Assembly (NCBI RefSeq): GCF_030272615.1
Contig: NC_081408.1
Coordinates: 198,366,841 to 198,430,840 of the forward strand
Direction of reading: 5' to 3'
DNA from: Cryptomeria japonica
Taxonomy: Eukaryota; Streptophyta; Pinopsida; Cupressales; Cupressaceae
Length of the DNA: 64,000 nt
Below the pieces are notes generated by a model. That model did not search any database. It was not told where the DNA came from and worked only from the letters and a program-made list of their open reading frames with translations. This document shows, in pieces, positions 37,803-49,887 of this stretch (positions are counted from its first letter, which is position 1; every line of letters begins with the position of its first letter). The translations under genes were made by a program, and so were the position numbers.

Positions 37803-38024
37803 CTTCTCTCTCTCTCTCTCCTCCTCTCTCTCTCCCTCTCCCTCTCTCCCTCTCTTTCTCCCTCTCCCTCTCTCCCTCTCTCTCTCTCCCTCTCCTTCTC
37901 TCTCTCTCGCTCTCGCTGTCTCTCTCTCTCTCTCTTTCTCCCTCTCTCCCTCTCCTCCCTCTACCTCTCTCCTTCCCTCTCTCTCTCTCTCTCTCTCCCT
38001 CTCTCCCTCTCCTCCTCTCTCTCT

Positions 38025-38099
<75 letters not shown>

Positions 38100-38126
38100 C
38101 TCTCTCCCTCTCCTTCTCTCTCTCTC
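37726..38126. repeat. CT microsatellite
   Basis: About 400 bp of CTCTCT and CCCTCT runs. Frames reading SLSLSL or ERERER through it are not genes. Confidence 0.95.
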
Positions 38127-38310
38127 TCTAAAATATGACCAATAAAATCCGATATCTGATTTAATCGAATATCGGATTTCCGCCATGTGGCAATTTACTT
38201 CATAAATGGTGGCAAAGGGAAATTCTTTGGGGACCGCAATTTTTTGTACAAAAATCGGATATTGGATAAAATCCGATATCCAATTTTATCCGATATCTGA
38301 TTTTTGTACT

Positions 38311-39727
38311 CAAATTTTCAAATTTCAAATTTCGGCTTGGGAATGCTTTGGTATTAGGCTTGGAAGTGACAAGCCTAGAAAGTCAACTGAAAAAACATGT
38401 TTTTCAGTATTCCTTGATTTTCCAGACTTTACACTAGTGGTTGATGACTTTTTTTATAGCCAAAATTAATAAAACGAAAAGGGTTTTTTAAGGGCGTTCC
38501 CAGCTTTCCAACAATATAAGGCTTGTCTTATTTCGACTTTAGTAAATAATTATTATTTATTTTCTAATTGAATTCTGACAATCATCCTGATTGATATACT
38601 GATTGAAAAACACTCATAACTTTCAAATGGTATAACATTTTTTGAAACAAAAACATACGTCACATCCTATGCTTCGTCTACTATAGGGAAAAAAATTTTT
38701 TTTTAAAAAAATCATAAGGTTTTGACCAAGTTAAGGTGGTCAGATGTAGGAGTTTTTGAATTTCTGAAAAGATGTAATAAAAAAATCATAAATAATTATT
38801 TAATACATAAAAAATTAAAAAAAAAGTGTCACATCTAGACATGAGTCTAATACTTATATTATAAATATTATAAAAAAATATTAAGATTTGATTGTGATTA
38901 GGGTGGTCAGACATACGTCTACTTCTTATTTTTTTCCTGAAATTTTAGTACCATTGCATTGAAATTTGAAATTTTCATCAAAAAGGATTTTTTTTTCCAA
39001 AAAACAACTAGTAGCTTAGAAACTACATTCAATTTTCTATATATTCTCTTCTTACATATTTTAAAAATAATGTTCACAACTTATTCAAATTTTCATGTCA
39101 AGTTGCATAACTCTGATTTTTCTGAAATTTCATTGCCACTTAAGGGCCTATTTTGGCACACCATGAGCCTGCACATACCCTTGATGTAGTTAATATTTAT
39201 ATAATTATGTATTGATGAAATAGTTTTAGGTGGATTGGTGTTGATATCGACTACCAATATGTGCTTGTATGTCTTATCTTATTTCATTTTGAAAGGTTAT
39301 CATGGGAACTTTTGGGTTTGGTGCTTATAATGAACCTTGTTGTAGATCATAATTGTTAATTATATTATGTAATATTATAGTAATTTTATTAATGATTTAT
39401 GTATGCTAGTTGATGTTTAGTGCGATGCAAAGTAGCAACACTAGGGAACCCCTAAAGGACATGGTTTATAGATGTATGTTTATCTTCCGCTTGTGCTTTG
39501 TGATGGTTATTTATATGATATGTTAAATGATATCATGTATTATGTATTATGTGTTTAAAAAAATATTATTGCTATGTTTTTTTGTATGATAATTGTTAAT
39601 TCCTCTAGAATTCCTTAGTGAGGAATTAAATTTTCTCTTAACCTTTTCCCTCTCAAAATTATACGAAGAGTTGGTTTCTAAAATCTCGGAGGTCGTTTAG
39701 TGAAGTGCAATTAGTCTCCAATTCATT
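38311..39727. other. Gene-free AT-rich DNA
   Basis: No coding region is supported. GGTGGTCAGA(T/C) occurs twice (about 38747 and 38903) in similar A-rich context. Several poly-A/T runs are present. Confidence 0.45.
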
Positions 39728-39970
39728 CACTATTGAAAGTGTATCTAACAAATAAAATTATGCCTTTTCACTATTAGTAATGATGTAGGGTAGATACCAA
39801 TAAATAAAAAATGGTGTAGTGCAGATGTTTTGTGAAGACATGTTCTAATGCTATCCAATGATACACTATTGAAAGTATGTCTAACAAATTTAAAATTATG
39901 CCTTTTCACTTTTAATAATGATGTAGTGTACAAATGTTTTGTGAAGACATGTTCTAGTGCTATCCAATTT
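39728..39970. repeat. Direct duplication, 136-bp period
   Basis: Unit 1 starts CACTATTGAAAGTGTATC at 39728 and unit 2 starts CACTATTGAAAGTATGTC at 39864. Both continue through ATTATGCCTTTTCACT and TTTTGTGAAGACATGTTCTA to GCTATCCAAT. Unit 2 lacks an internal ~27 bp. Confidence 0.8.
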
Positions 39971-41000
39971 GACTTTTTATTTCCATCATGTAAGAGGTTT
40001 CATTGAGTATTAATGACTTGGGATTGTTATAAATAGATAATTCTAGATGTTCAAGTAAAGATGTTTTGGGCATAGAGGGCAATGAGCAACAAGCAAATTT
40101 TGAATGATTTCGCTCAAAGTTGGCATTTTTTGAATCCGAAATCAATTCAAACTATGTTGTTGTGTGACAATTCTAAACAAATAAGGCTAGACGTGTGACC
40201 TTGTCCAAGAAAGATAAAATCATAATTGAACAATCCATTCTTGACTAAGATAATATTTACTGATTATTTTGAGTGATAAGTCCAAGCCTATGATCAGCAT
40301 ATGTACCAAACAAAATAAATTAAACATTATGACATACCAAAATAAACATCTAACAAAGAACAAACATTATATAATAAATATTTAACCTTTTAAACTAATA
40401 TACCACCTACCTATTTTTTTAATTGTAAGAACAAACTTCATAATAAACTTTTAACAACTCTCATAGCATTCAAACTTTACTAATATTGAAAAAAACATTT
40501 TTATCATATCAATAATATTTTCCATGTGATTCTGCCCCACATATGACTATCATAAATGCCATATACCTTTCATGCTAGATAAGAAGGAAAGCTTGCAATA
40601 ATATCAAAACTTTTCAACCATTCATTAATGGCATATAATTTTCAATATCTATATTAAATTATTAATACATATGAAAGCTGCCTGCACTTTAGGAAAAAAA
40701 ACAATAAATTCAGATATGGTAGGTAATATTTAAGAATTATTTGGGGTAAAGTCTAGCTGGCGGCTTGCATAAATTAAGTCCATAGAAGTTTTCTAATTAA
40801 TTTCTTCGTTTCGTAAGCAAATAAAATTTGACCTTCTTCTTTATTTTATTAGGCGTCTTGTTTTTTATCAAGTTGTCTAAATTGACTTTGCTAAACTTTA
40901 GATGTGTTCAATATTGTAAAAATAGTGATTGAGAGTGATTTTGGATTTAATTTTGTACTAGTTGGGTATTAATGATTTGTTCATATTTTGTGATTTATTG
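39971..41000. other. Gene-free AT-rich DNA
   Basis: Nothing recognisable on either strand; short A/T-rich sequence only. Confidence 0.45.
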
Positions 41001-41346
41001 TGATAAAAATATTTTAGGATTTGTCATATTTTGATGTCAATGTTTTGGTACACATTTTATTTTATATTATTAAAATAAGGAAATGCATTGAATTTAGGGT
41101 TTATTGCAGATCACCTTCCATATCCATCATCAAGATGAGCAAATACTCGTGACATCAAAATTTTAGATCATGCTCTATGATCTATCACATGATAAAAGTA
41201 CTTTATGATTTGTCGTAATTTGGTATCAATGATTTGGTATACATTCTATTGTCAACTATTAAGATAAGGAAATGTATTGAATTTAGCATTATGTTGTAGA
41301 TTACTTGTCATGATCCATCATCAAGATGAGCAAATGCTCATGATCT
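41001..41346. repeat. Direct duplication, ~190-bp period
   Basis: Two diverged copies (about 41001-41155 and 41192-41346) share ATTAAAATAAGGAAATGCATTGAATTTAG / ATTAAGATAAGGAAATGTATTGAATTTAG and ATCCATCATCAAGATGAGCAAAT. Confidence 0.8.
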
Positions 41347-41533
41347 AAAGGGCTTCTCGATTGTTTCCGACGGATCCTTCGCACAAAATAAACGCTACAT
41401 CAATCAAGGCAGGAGCTTCACTGATTAGGGTTGGCCCACGCTCTAGATTTATCATTAACAAAAAATTGTACTTGGATCACACTCCTAATCGAATCATCAA
41501 GATTAGAGAGATACATTATGTGATGTACCTATC

Positions 41534-41600
41534 GTCGTCAATAGTTTAATCATATCATTAAACTATTGATGACTCAAAGTATGATTAAACTATTGACGAC
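41534..41600. repeat. Perfect 21-bp inverted repeat
   Basis: GTCGTCAATAGTTTAATCATA (41534-41554; 21 bp, last base shared context) and its exact reverse complement at 41580-41600, separated by 25 bp that hold a third, partial copy (ATTAAACTATTGATGACT). It can form a stem-loop. Confidence 0.85.
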
Positions 41601-42431
41601 TCACTAGAATACTTTTACTAGCCGAATGATGTATCATATAATATGATTTAAAATATTTACTAAAAACTACTAAACAATAAAATAAAATACATAATATAAT
41701 TTAGAATATTTTTTCAACTTTCCATGTATTTGAGTGTACCTTGATTTAGCCAATAGATGAAGTTAGATTTAAAAATTAATTTTTAAATTGAATATGCATT
41801 TCAACTTTTCAGTTGAATTAAGAAAATTATTAAAAAACTCACTAAATCTCACCAATCAATTTTCCAATTTGATATCATTAGATTTTGAAAAGGATTTGAT
41901 GAAACGTTTTTAGAATATAATTTAAATGCTGCCCCACATAGGATCGCAATCATAAATGACAGAATTTCCTCTGTCACTTAACATAAAAGCTCCCAGAATA
42001 TTTATGCGCTGATTAACGTTGGAGATATTCAAAGGATATACGGAAGGTGCAGTTTGACTAGGTAGGTTTAATGATTTTGATTCTATGTTGCCGTCGTTGA
42101 ACGGCAAACTAGAGTCCGTTATTGCTAAGGAAATATATATAGCCGTTGTTGTCTACCAAATTTCGAGTCAAATAAGTTGTTTATCCATCGTTGTTGTTCT
42201 TGTGATTTTGACTTAATGCAATTAATTAATCTACTTTTTTAATAATATATATTTTTTAATCGGTATTTAAATACATTATTCTTGAATAAGTCGAATCTTA
42301 TTGAAGGTATATTTACTAGCATATCTAGTTGTCGAGGAATATAATTAAAGTATCTATAAGGTGTCATATTTTTTCATCATTTCACTTAAAAAATTATTAT
42401 ATTATTAATTGTAATTAATATTAAAAAAAAA
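41601..42431. other. AT-rich DNA with one weak minus-strand ORF
   Basis: Mostly featureless. On the minus strand at 42134-41922 an open stretch (LAITDSSLPFNDGNI … DRGNSVIYDCDP) follows a TATATATA word at about 42142. It could be a relic exon; no family is recognised and there is no ATG near its start. Confidence 0.3.
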
Positions 42432-42625
42432 TGTTGAGGGGGTTGAGCTTAGTTGGTTAAAGCATTGGGTTCTCAATGTGGAGACCCAATTTCAACTCCC
42501 AAGATGGACATATTTGTGTAATTCTAAGTTGTTACTCTTGGTCTTCCATTGGTTGTATTTGCCACATTGTTTAAAGCGAATTTCTTAGTTTAATATTTTT
42601 ATATTTCTATACCAAAGCAAAAAAA
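42432..42625 (+). mobile_element. tRNA-derived SINE candidate
   Basis: The head resembles a tRNA gene: box A-like GAGCTTAGTTGGTTAAAGC (about 42445) and box B-like AATTTCAACTCCC (about 42488), about 35 bp apart, within GGGGTTGAGC…AACTCCCA. A tRNA-unrelated body of ~110 bp follows, ending in an A-run (CCAAAGCAAAAAAA). No target duplication was confirmed. It cannot be a working tRNA: the stems do not close well. Confidence 0.5.
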
Positions 42626-42800
42626 TCTATTAAGATTACATTATTATTATATTATAATATCATTTTATTTATTTCCTTTAAACTCTTTACAAAAGTTAAA
42701 AAGCATTTAGTATCAAATTATGATTATTATTATATAATTATATTATCATATCTCTATACCAAAACAAAAAAAATATATTAAGACTACATTATTATTATAT
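42602..42800. repeat. Direct repeat, ~148-bp period
   Basis: TATTTCTATACCAAAGCAAAAAAATCTATTAAGA-type sequence at about 42602 recurs at about 42750 (CTCTATACCAAAACAAAAAA) with similar ATTATTATAT tails. This suggests a duplication that caught the SINE tail. Confidence 0.6.
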
Positions 42801-44278
42801 GATTATCATATAATTATCTTATTATTATATTGTCATATCATTTTTATTTATTTTCTCATGTCATGCACTCAAATAAACAATTTTTAATTATTTAATGCTA
42901 GCTATATCTTCACTTCCACATCTCAACTACCACTCAAAGTAAATTTATTGTTGTAAATCATAACTATTTATCATTTGGTTATACATCTAACAATGGATAT
43001 TTTGTATGCTTTGTTTACCCTAGAACACAACCCTATTTTATGAGGGTATTGTATTACAGTTGTGTATTGTGATGTATTCAAAGAGTCCGATAGTTGATGA
43101 GTTGCCTCTGGACCCCGTTGGTGATGCTCTTGTGAGAAGCTTTCTCTACAAGTATATTGTAATATGATGATGATTTCTGAATAATATATTAGACAAGTTT
43201 TGGAATGTGAGACTTTTTTTTTTCTGAAAGGGTTTTCCTTATGTAAACCATCATGTTGTGGTATGCATGTTATTCATGTTTATTTCTATTAAATTTTTGT
43301 AAGTGTTATAAAGATCTGTAAAAGTTTTCCCTTACCCTCTTCTCAAGGTTAGTGTAGAAGTTGTTCTTCTTCTTAACTTCCTTAAAATACTGACCTACAA
43401 CCAACAACAACAAAAAATTCCCATATACGCAACAACTTTTTTATCCATGTGTATTTTAGCTACCGAGGGTTCAAGTGAGACTAGTTTTTAGGCTTATTTA
43501 TATTTTAAAAAATTATAATTTCTAGTAATTTTTAGGCTAGGTTAATAAAAATATGTGTTCCTTCTTTTTACTTTATTGTTTTAGTTAACATACTCTTGCT
43601 TTATTTAATTAAATAAAAATTAAAAAAAATGAATGCTAGAAATAAACAAACCTAAACAATAAAAACTAAATACTAAAGCCTAAATATATTCTCAAAAATC
43701 TTCCCTTTCATATTGTAGAGTATGAAAAGTGAACCACTACGATGGATAATCAAATCCTTTGAGGGCTCAAATTCAACCTACACTTAAATAAGCCTAAAGA
43801 TAACTACGACCTTCAAGTTTTATCTACTAATTAACTAAACGTGTCTTTTTACTATACACAGAGATTATATAAGTTCTTGAGACTTCAAAAACTGAAATTA
43901 AAAACTAAAAAGGTCTCCCAAACAACCTAGCTAGTTCTCTTTGTAGGACTTTACACAACACATGGATAACAGTGCAATGCACTAGCATCCTATATGGATA
44001 TAAAATAAGAATTGTCATAGAGTAACCCAAAATGGCTTGCATAGTGTTCTAAATGTGTGAAACTATGAAATGTGACTAATTAAAAAATTGAAATGACTAA
44101 AATAAAATAAATAAACATGATTGAATGATTTAAATGACAAAGAAAGGTTTATAGAACACCAAGATTATGAAATAAACTCACAAATCTCTTCCAAATACCT
44201 TCTTCACATGCACCTACATAGATAAGACCAAAGAGATATGTTGGGTGGTTGTATAGACGTTTACCTTAGTCAAACCCT
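42801..44278. other. Gene-free AT-rich DNA
   Basis: No coding region is supported. A stretch at 43080-43200 (GAGAAGCTTTCTCTACAAGTATATTGTAATATG, then TTTCTGAATAATATATTAGACAAG) has the look of an LTR transcript end, but no partner was found. Confidence 0.45.
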
Positions 44279-47190
44279 TGCTTCGGTACGAAGGGCACAC
44301 AATATATTGAGAGGGATGGTGAATTAGTACATTGAATTTCAACTCAAATTAAACATTAATTAACATTAACAACTCCTAATATAGATTAAAAAAATCCTCA
44401 ATTCAACTTAATCCAATTTCCTTAATAATGCACCAATTAATCAACATAAGAAAACACACAATCACACAATGAACACAAGATGTATGTGGAAACCCAACAT
44501 AAGAAAAACCACAATTAGAATAGCTATTTGGATCTAGTACCCAAATCCAGCCTCACAAACTAATGAATCATTTATAATCATGAAGTAAGCACCAACCTAT
44601 CAAAGACACCAATGCCCTTTGTATTTGCAGGCACCAACCTAATGGATATACCAACCCCCCTATACAAATATTTGAGAAACAACTCAGAGGTGAAACACTA
44701 ATTCCACTTGATTACAACAAGATAGATTGCAAACCATCAGATTTGATAACTCAACTTATAGTGGAACTAATCAATCCCCAAACACTCTCCTACAAAGCAT
44801 ATGATATTCTAATAATGTCTCAGATAAATTAGGATGCTATACACAACATCATACTAAAATTCACGTGACATGAACTTGTAACCTCAGAAGTACACTTAGA
44901 AATTAATCTAAGAAACCTATATGTATGTATGTTACAATTATAATCACATTCATGTGTTAGCCCAAAACATAGGAATAGCATCCACAAGTCAACCACACAA
45001 ACACTATTTAAACAAAATGTGTCCAAACATATAATAGGCCAATTCGAATAGCCCACATGATACACTATAAGAAGGAACACACCATGTGGATCCCAAAGTA
45101 GCCTCATCTAGTCCCAATGGTCATCCACATGCACTACCTCCAAAGGGCACACACCATAAGTCATTGTTGCATCAAGTTTGAACTACAAACTAATAAATTC
45201 ACTAGCACAATGATACTTATCTCACTTTAAACATATAGATTGCTACACACCAACTCTAGAAACTCTAGATAATTATGAATTATGTTTAGTCATACTCTCC
45301 TTTCAAACTATAGGGCATAACTTACAAAAGTGAAGAAATGCGGATCATAACAAGTTACTAAAACAAGTTCATTGTTTGAGTAAGTACCTCCAAACATTTT
45401 GGAAAGAATTTCCAAAATACTTCCATCAGCATGAATAGATGCACCATGATATAAAAATCACATCCCAATTAATCCCATAATCATAGTAATACACATTATT
45501 TTTGCAATTCAAAATGCTCTAATATGCCATGACAATGATGCTATGCAAAAAGGATTAGAATAGTAATGCAAACACAACAACACAAGAAACAAGTTCAAAT
45601 GTTAGTGTTAGCAACAAAAGATTATCCTAAGCAAGCATATCAATAGAGATATTAAACATGAAATGGAAAGCGTGCAAATATAAAAGAGATAAACTACACT
45701 CCTCCAAATGCTAACCAAGATGTTCATAGCTGCTCCTCCCTTGTTTCTCTCCACTCCAAGTTCCACATGAGTGTAGCTCTCAGCTTTGCACTACTGTGGA
45801 AGTCTTATGGAGATTCAATATTGAAAATGATTATGAGAGGCAAATGCAAAGCTAGCTAGGAATGAGAGAAAATGAGTTAATTAAGCTATTTATCAATTTT
45901 AACCAAAAGAAAAATGTGGATTATGATTTTACTCTAAAATACTCTCTCAAATTCACTATAACTTAGATGCATACAAGATTTATGGATATGGATAGATGAT
46001 CTTAGATGTTTGAGGATTCTTGAGATTTCTGGATTATGGCTAGATGATCTTAGATGCTTGAGGATTTGAAAATGAGGAATGTGAGCTCTATTTATAGAAA
46101 AAATGGAGAAATGGATGGTTAAGCTTGAGTAATCTTAACAAGGGCCAAGATTGATGGGTTTATGATCCATGTGAGGGTTTTCAATCCAATTCCAGGATAA
46201 TAAATGTCAACATGAGATGGCTTGACAAGAGAGGGAAGAAGCATTAAATGCTTGACATGACTTGAAGGTTAACTTGGGAGGTAAGGTTAGTGTTGAGTTG
46301 AATGAATAAATCCATTATCCAATAAATAATGCCTTTATCCAATGGATAAACTCTTTTGCAAGAGTTAGTGGGGATAACTATGGTCAAAGCAATAAATGCT
46401 TGAAGAGACCCATGAGTCAAATGAGGGTTGAGTTAGAGGTAAAGTCTCTAACCACGTGGGCAAGTAGAATTAACCATAAATGGTTATGTAAGAGCCATTA
46501 ATGGTCATGTAAAAGCCATTAGTGGTTTGGAAGACTTTAGGGGTTATCTTGTTGAACACATAAAGCATTAAATACCTTTGAAAGACTTTGGAGGCTTTGA
46601 GAAGTGACTTCAAGTTGCTTAGGAATGTGACAATATTTAGGAGTGGTTAGAAGAATTTAGAAAGTGGTTAGAAGAGTCTAGAAGGGGATTTAGGATTGCA
46701 AGTGGGTTTGGTGGGTGAGGGAAAATAGGATTTTAATTAAAATAAAATAAATTTATTTCAATTGTGGTTGCAACTTGAATTTGTAGGAGAATGCAAGTGG
46801 GGGGGGGGGGGGGTAGTTTAGGGATTTAATTATTTATTTAAAAAGAGGAAAGGGGGGTTGAATTAAATAGATATGATTTATTCATTTAATTGATTTTGAG
46901 TGTGGCTAAATGAATTAATTTACATAAATTGAATAATTTATTTAATTAATAGGAGAAGGGGTTTGAGGATGAATTAATTAAATATTAATTTAATTAACTG
47001 ATTATTGATGGCTAGATAATCAAATAAATAGCAAATATTCATTTAATTAAGTGGACAGATTTATGCGACTACAGACAATAATTTACTTTCTTCAACCTTC
47101 TGAAGGCCACAGAGGTAAGAAACACGTCTAACACTCATTTGACATCAAAGACAATATTCATTTGGCATTAATGATAACATATATCAAACA
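44279..47190 (-). repeat. Long 3' LTR of a minus-strand Copia element (element D)
   Basis: On the minus strand the LTR runs 47190 to 44279. The right edge (…ATATCAAACA) abuts a polypurine-like tract. The left edge (TGCTTCGGTACG) is placed 28 bp before TTGAGAGGGATGGTGAATTAG, as in the other LTRs here. It shares with them the block GTATGTGGAAACCCAACATAAGAAAAACC (44491). At ~2.9 kb it is unusually long. It contains a 15-G run (46799-46813) and a 48-bp duplication (GATAGATGATCTTAGATG, 45991 and about 46039). No gene lies inside. Confidence 0.6.
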
Positions 47191-47206
47191 ATCTTCACCT
47201 TTGTCA
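47191..47206 (-). promoter_or_regulatory. Polypurine tract of element D
   Basis: The plus strand reads ATCTTCACCTTTGTCA, a worn version of ATCTCCCCCTTTGGCA seen next to the other LTRs; on the minus strand it is purine-rich and precedes the LTR. Confidence 0.55.
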
Positions 47207-47439
47207 TTGATGGAAAGCATATTCTTGCTGGCCCATCAACACAAATTTGACAATTCAATATGTTAGGATTGGGAAGTCCCCCTATTTGAAACAACTAAAA
47301 CTCACTTTCAGTCATACTCAAAGCATTTTTAGCATTTTTATTTCATTTCTCTCCCTTTGGCATCAATTGAAACGAGAAACTATCCATTGTACAATTCAGA
47401 CAACTATCTTTTGGATAGGCTCCCCCTAAGTCCATGCAC

Positions 47440-48717
47440 CAACATTCGTCTATTATCTCTCTTTTTTAGCATCAATGATTCTAAAACATTTTGCAAGACC
47501 ACCAATTCTTGATTCAAGAGGAGGGAGCAACAACTGTCAACTTCTTTCAAAGATACTCAAAATAACTTTAGAAAGGGGTTTTGTAAAGATATCTACAATT
47601 TTTTCCTTAGTCTCAACATACTCTAATTTCACCTCCTTTACAGAAACATTCTCTATTAGAAAATAATATTTAATTGTGATGTGTTTTTTCCTTGAATTTA
47701 TTACCAAATTATTTGAAATATTGATAGCTCACTTGTATTGTTATAATGAATTGAAATAAGTTCATCAAACTCTACATTCATCTCTTTCAAGTTCTACTTC
47801 ATCCATAATGCTTGAGTACAACAAGAAATTTTTGCAATGCATTCTTCTTTTGTGGTAGATAGGGGCATTGAATCCTGCTTCTTACTCAACCATGACACAA
47901 GAATGTCACCAAGAAATAATGATCTACCACTTGTACTCTTCTATTCAACAATACATGTAACTTGGTCTGCATCATTATATGTAGTCAAAATGAACTTCTC
48001 ACTCTTGGGATACCATAAACCAAAATCTATTGTAGATTTCAAGTATCTGAAAATCCTCTTCATAGCCTTGAAATGTGTTTCCTTAGGTGTTGTCTGAAAC
48101 CTAGCAACCATTCCAACTACCTGCATGATATCTTGTCTAGATTAAGTCACATACAACAAACTATGAATCATTGATTGATCTGTATAATGTCTGATTTTTT
48201 ATAGCAGAATCGTCATCCTTTCTCAACTTTCATTCATTAACCATAGGTGTACTCACTCTAGTTTGCATTCGTCCGTCTTGAACTTTCTTAGAACCTTGTT
48301 TATATGCATGGCTTAAGAGATGAATATACCTTTTTCAAACTTGGAAATCTGAAAAATCGAGAAATAAAGATAACTCACTAAGCATTGACATCTCAAACTA
48401 TCTTTGAATTGCACTCTGATATGCCTTACACATGATATTACTCTTTCTCCAAAGATAATTCCATCAACATAAACCACAACAATCAACAATTGATCATCAT
48501 CTAATTTTATATATAAGTTGTTGTCTACACAACCTCTCCTGAAACCTCCTTGTAAATACTTGTCTAACTTAGAATACTAAGCTCTTGGAGCCTACTTGAG
48601 TCCATATAGAGCCTTCTTCAATCTACATTCAAAATCTAGTTTGTCTAAGCACCCAAATCCTTCTGGTTGTTAAATGTAAACTACTTCCTCTAATTCTTCA
48701 TTCAAAAATGAACATTT
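47440..48717 (-). pseudogene. Copia RT (C-terminal part) and RNase H, element D
   Basis: Read on the minus strand from 48717 down: KCSFLNEELEEVVYI*QPEGFG, LKKALYGLK*APRA*YSKLD and VVVYVDGIIFG are Copia RT words. The last normally reads YVDD(I), so an essential Asp is Gly. Then RNase H: VARFQTTPKETHFKAMKRIF, FGLWYPKSEKF, NDADQVTC, KSTSGRSLFLG, WLSKKQDSM and, near 47560, the end motif EKIVDIFTKPL. Stops and frameshifts are frequent, mostly Gln/Trp codons turned into TAG/TAA. The RT N-terminus continues at 55403-55796 beyond a 6.7 kb insertion. Confidence 0.88.
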
Positions 48718-49654
<937 letters not shown>

Positions 49655-49670
49655 ATCTCCCCCTTTGGAA
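49655..49670 (-). promoter_or_regulatory. Polypurine tract of element E
   Basis: Plus strand ATCTCCCCCTTTGGAA; minus strand TTCCAAAGGGGGAGAT directly before the LTR's TGTTGGC. Confidence 0.8.
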
Positions 49671-49887
49671 TTGATGGCAACACTCATGAGAAAAATCCAA
49701 AAACTGTTCCAAAACCAAAGTCCAAAAAGTTACCAAAAAGATGTGCTCCCCCTGAGCAAGTGATCTTTTCTGAATAATCATTTTTCTCTGTCCACTACTC
49801 CTCGTTTGACATCAATGACAAAGGTTGTCAAAAATAGTCAAACAAGTGCAAAAATTTTACCTCAATGTTTGTAAGGTTGGTTACAAT

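Larger units (their letters stand above)
34782..38310. mobile_element. Fold-back element with ~185-bp inverted arms
   Basis: Left arm 34782-34970 and right arm 38127-38310 are imperfect inverted copies. Shared blocks include AGTACAAAAATCAGATATCGG, GATTTTTGTACAAAAA, GGTCCCC, TTCATAAATGGC(A/C), GCCACATGGC, and GATATCGGATTTTATTGGTC followed by ATATTTTAGAG. The right arm has a 17-bp insertion relative to the left. Inside the arms come a GA tract (34970-35100) and a CT tract (37726-38126), also inverted, and then a palindromic repeat array. No transposase ORF lies inside. I found no target duplication. It may be a fold-back/MITE-like element, or one end of a larger element that includes the adjacent transposase gene. 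Confidence 0.75.

Noticed and set aside
37601-38186. Long frames of SLSLSL or ERERER on both strands
   Set aside because: Produced entirely by the CT/GA microsatellite; no codon bias or unique sequence.
34782-38310. Fold-back arms as LTRs in inverted orientation
   Set aside because: No TG..CA termini, primer-binding site or polypurine tract; the symmetry includes internal tracts, which fits a fold-back design better.
41922-42134. Minus-strand ORF after a TATA-like word as a gene
   Set aside because: No ATG, no known domain and only about 70 codons; noted only as a weak relic.
42432-42510. Functional tRNA gene
   Set aside because: Boxes A and B are recognisable but degenerate, the acceptor and anticodon stems do not close, and a SINE-like body and A-tail follow.
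44829-45107. 92-codon minus-strand ORF inside LTR D
   Set aside because: Lies wholly within an LTR, has no domain and fits chance expectation.
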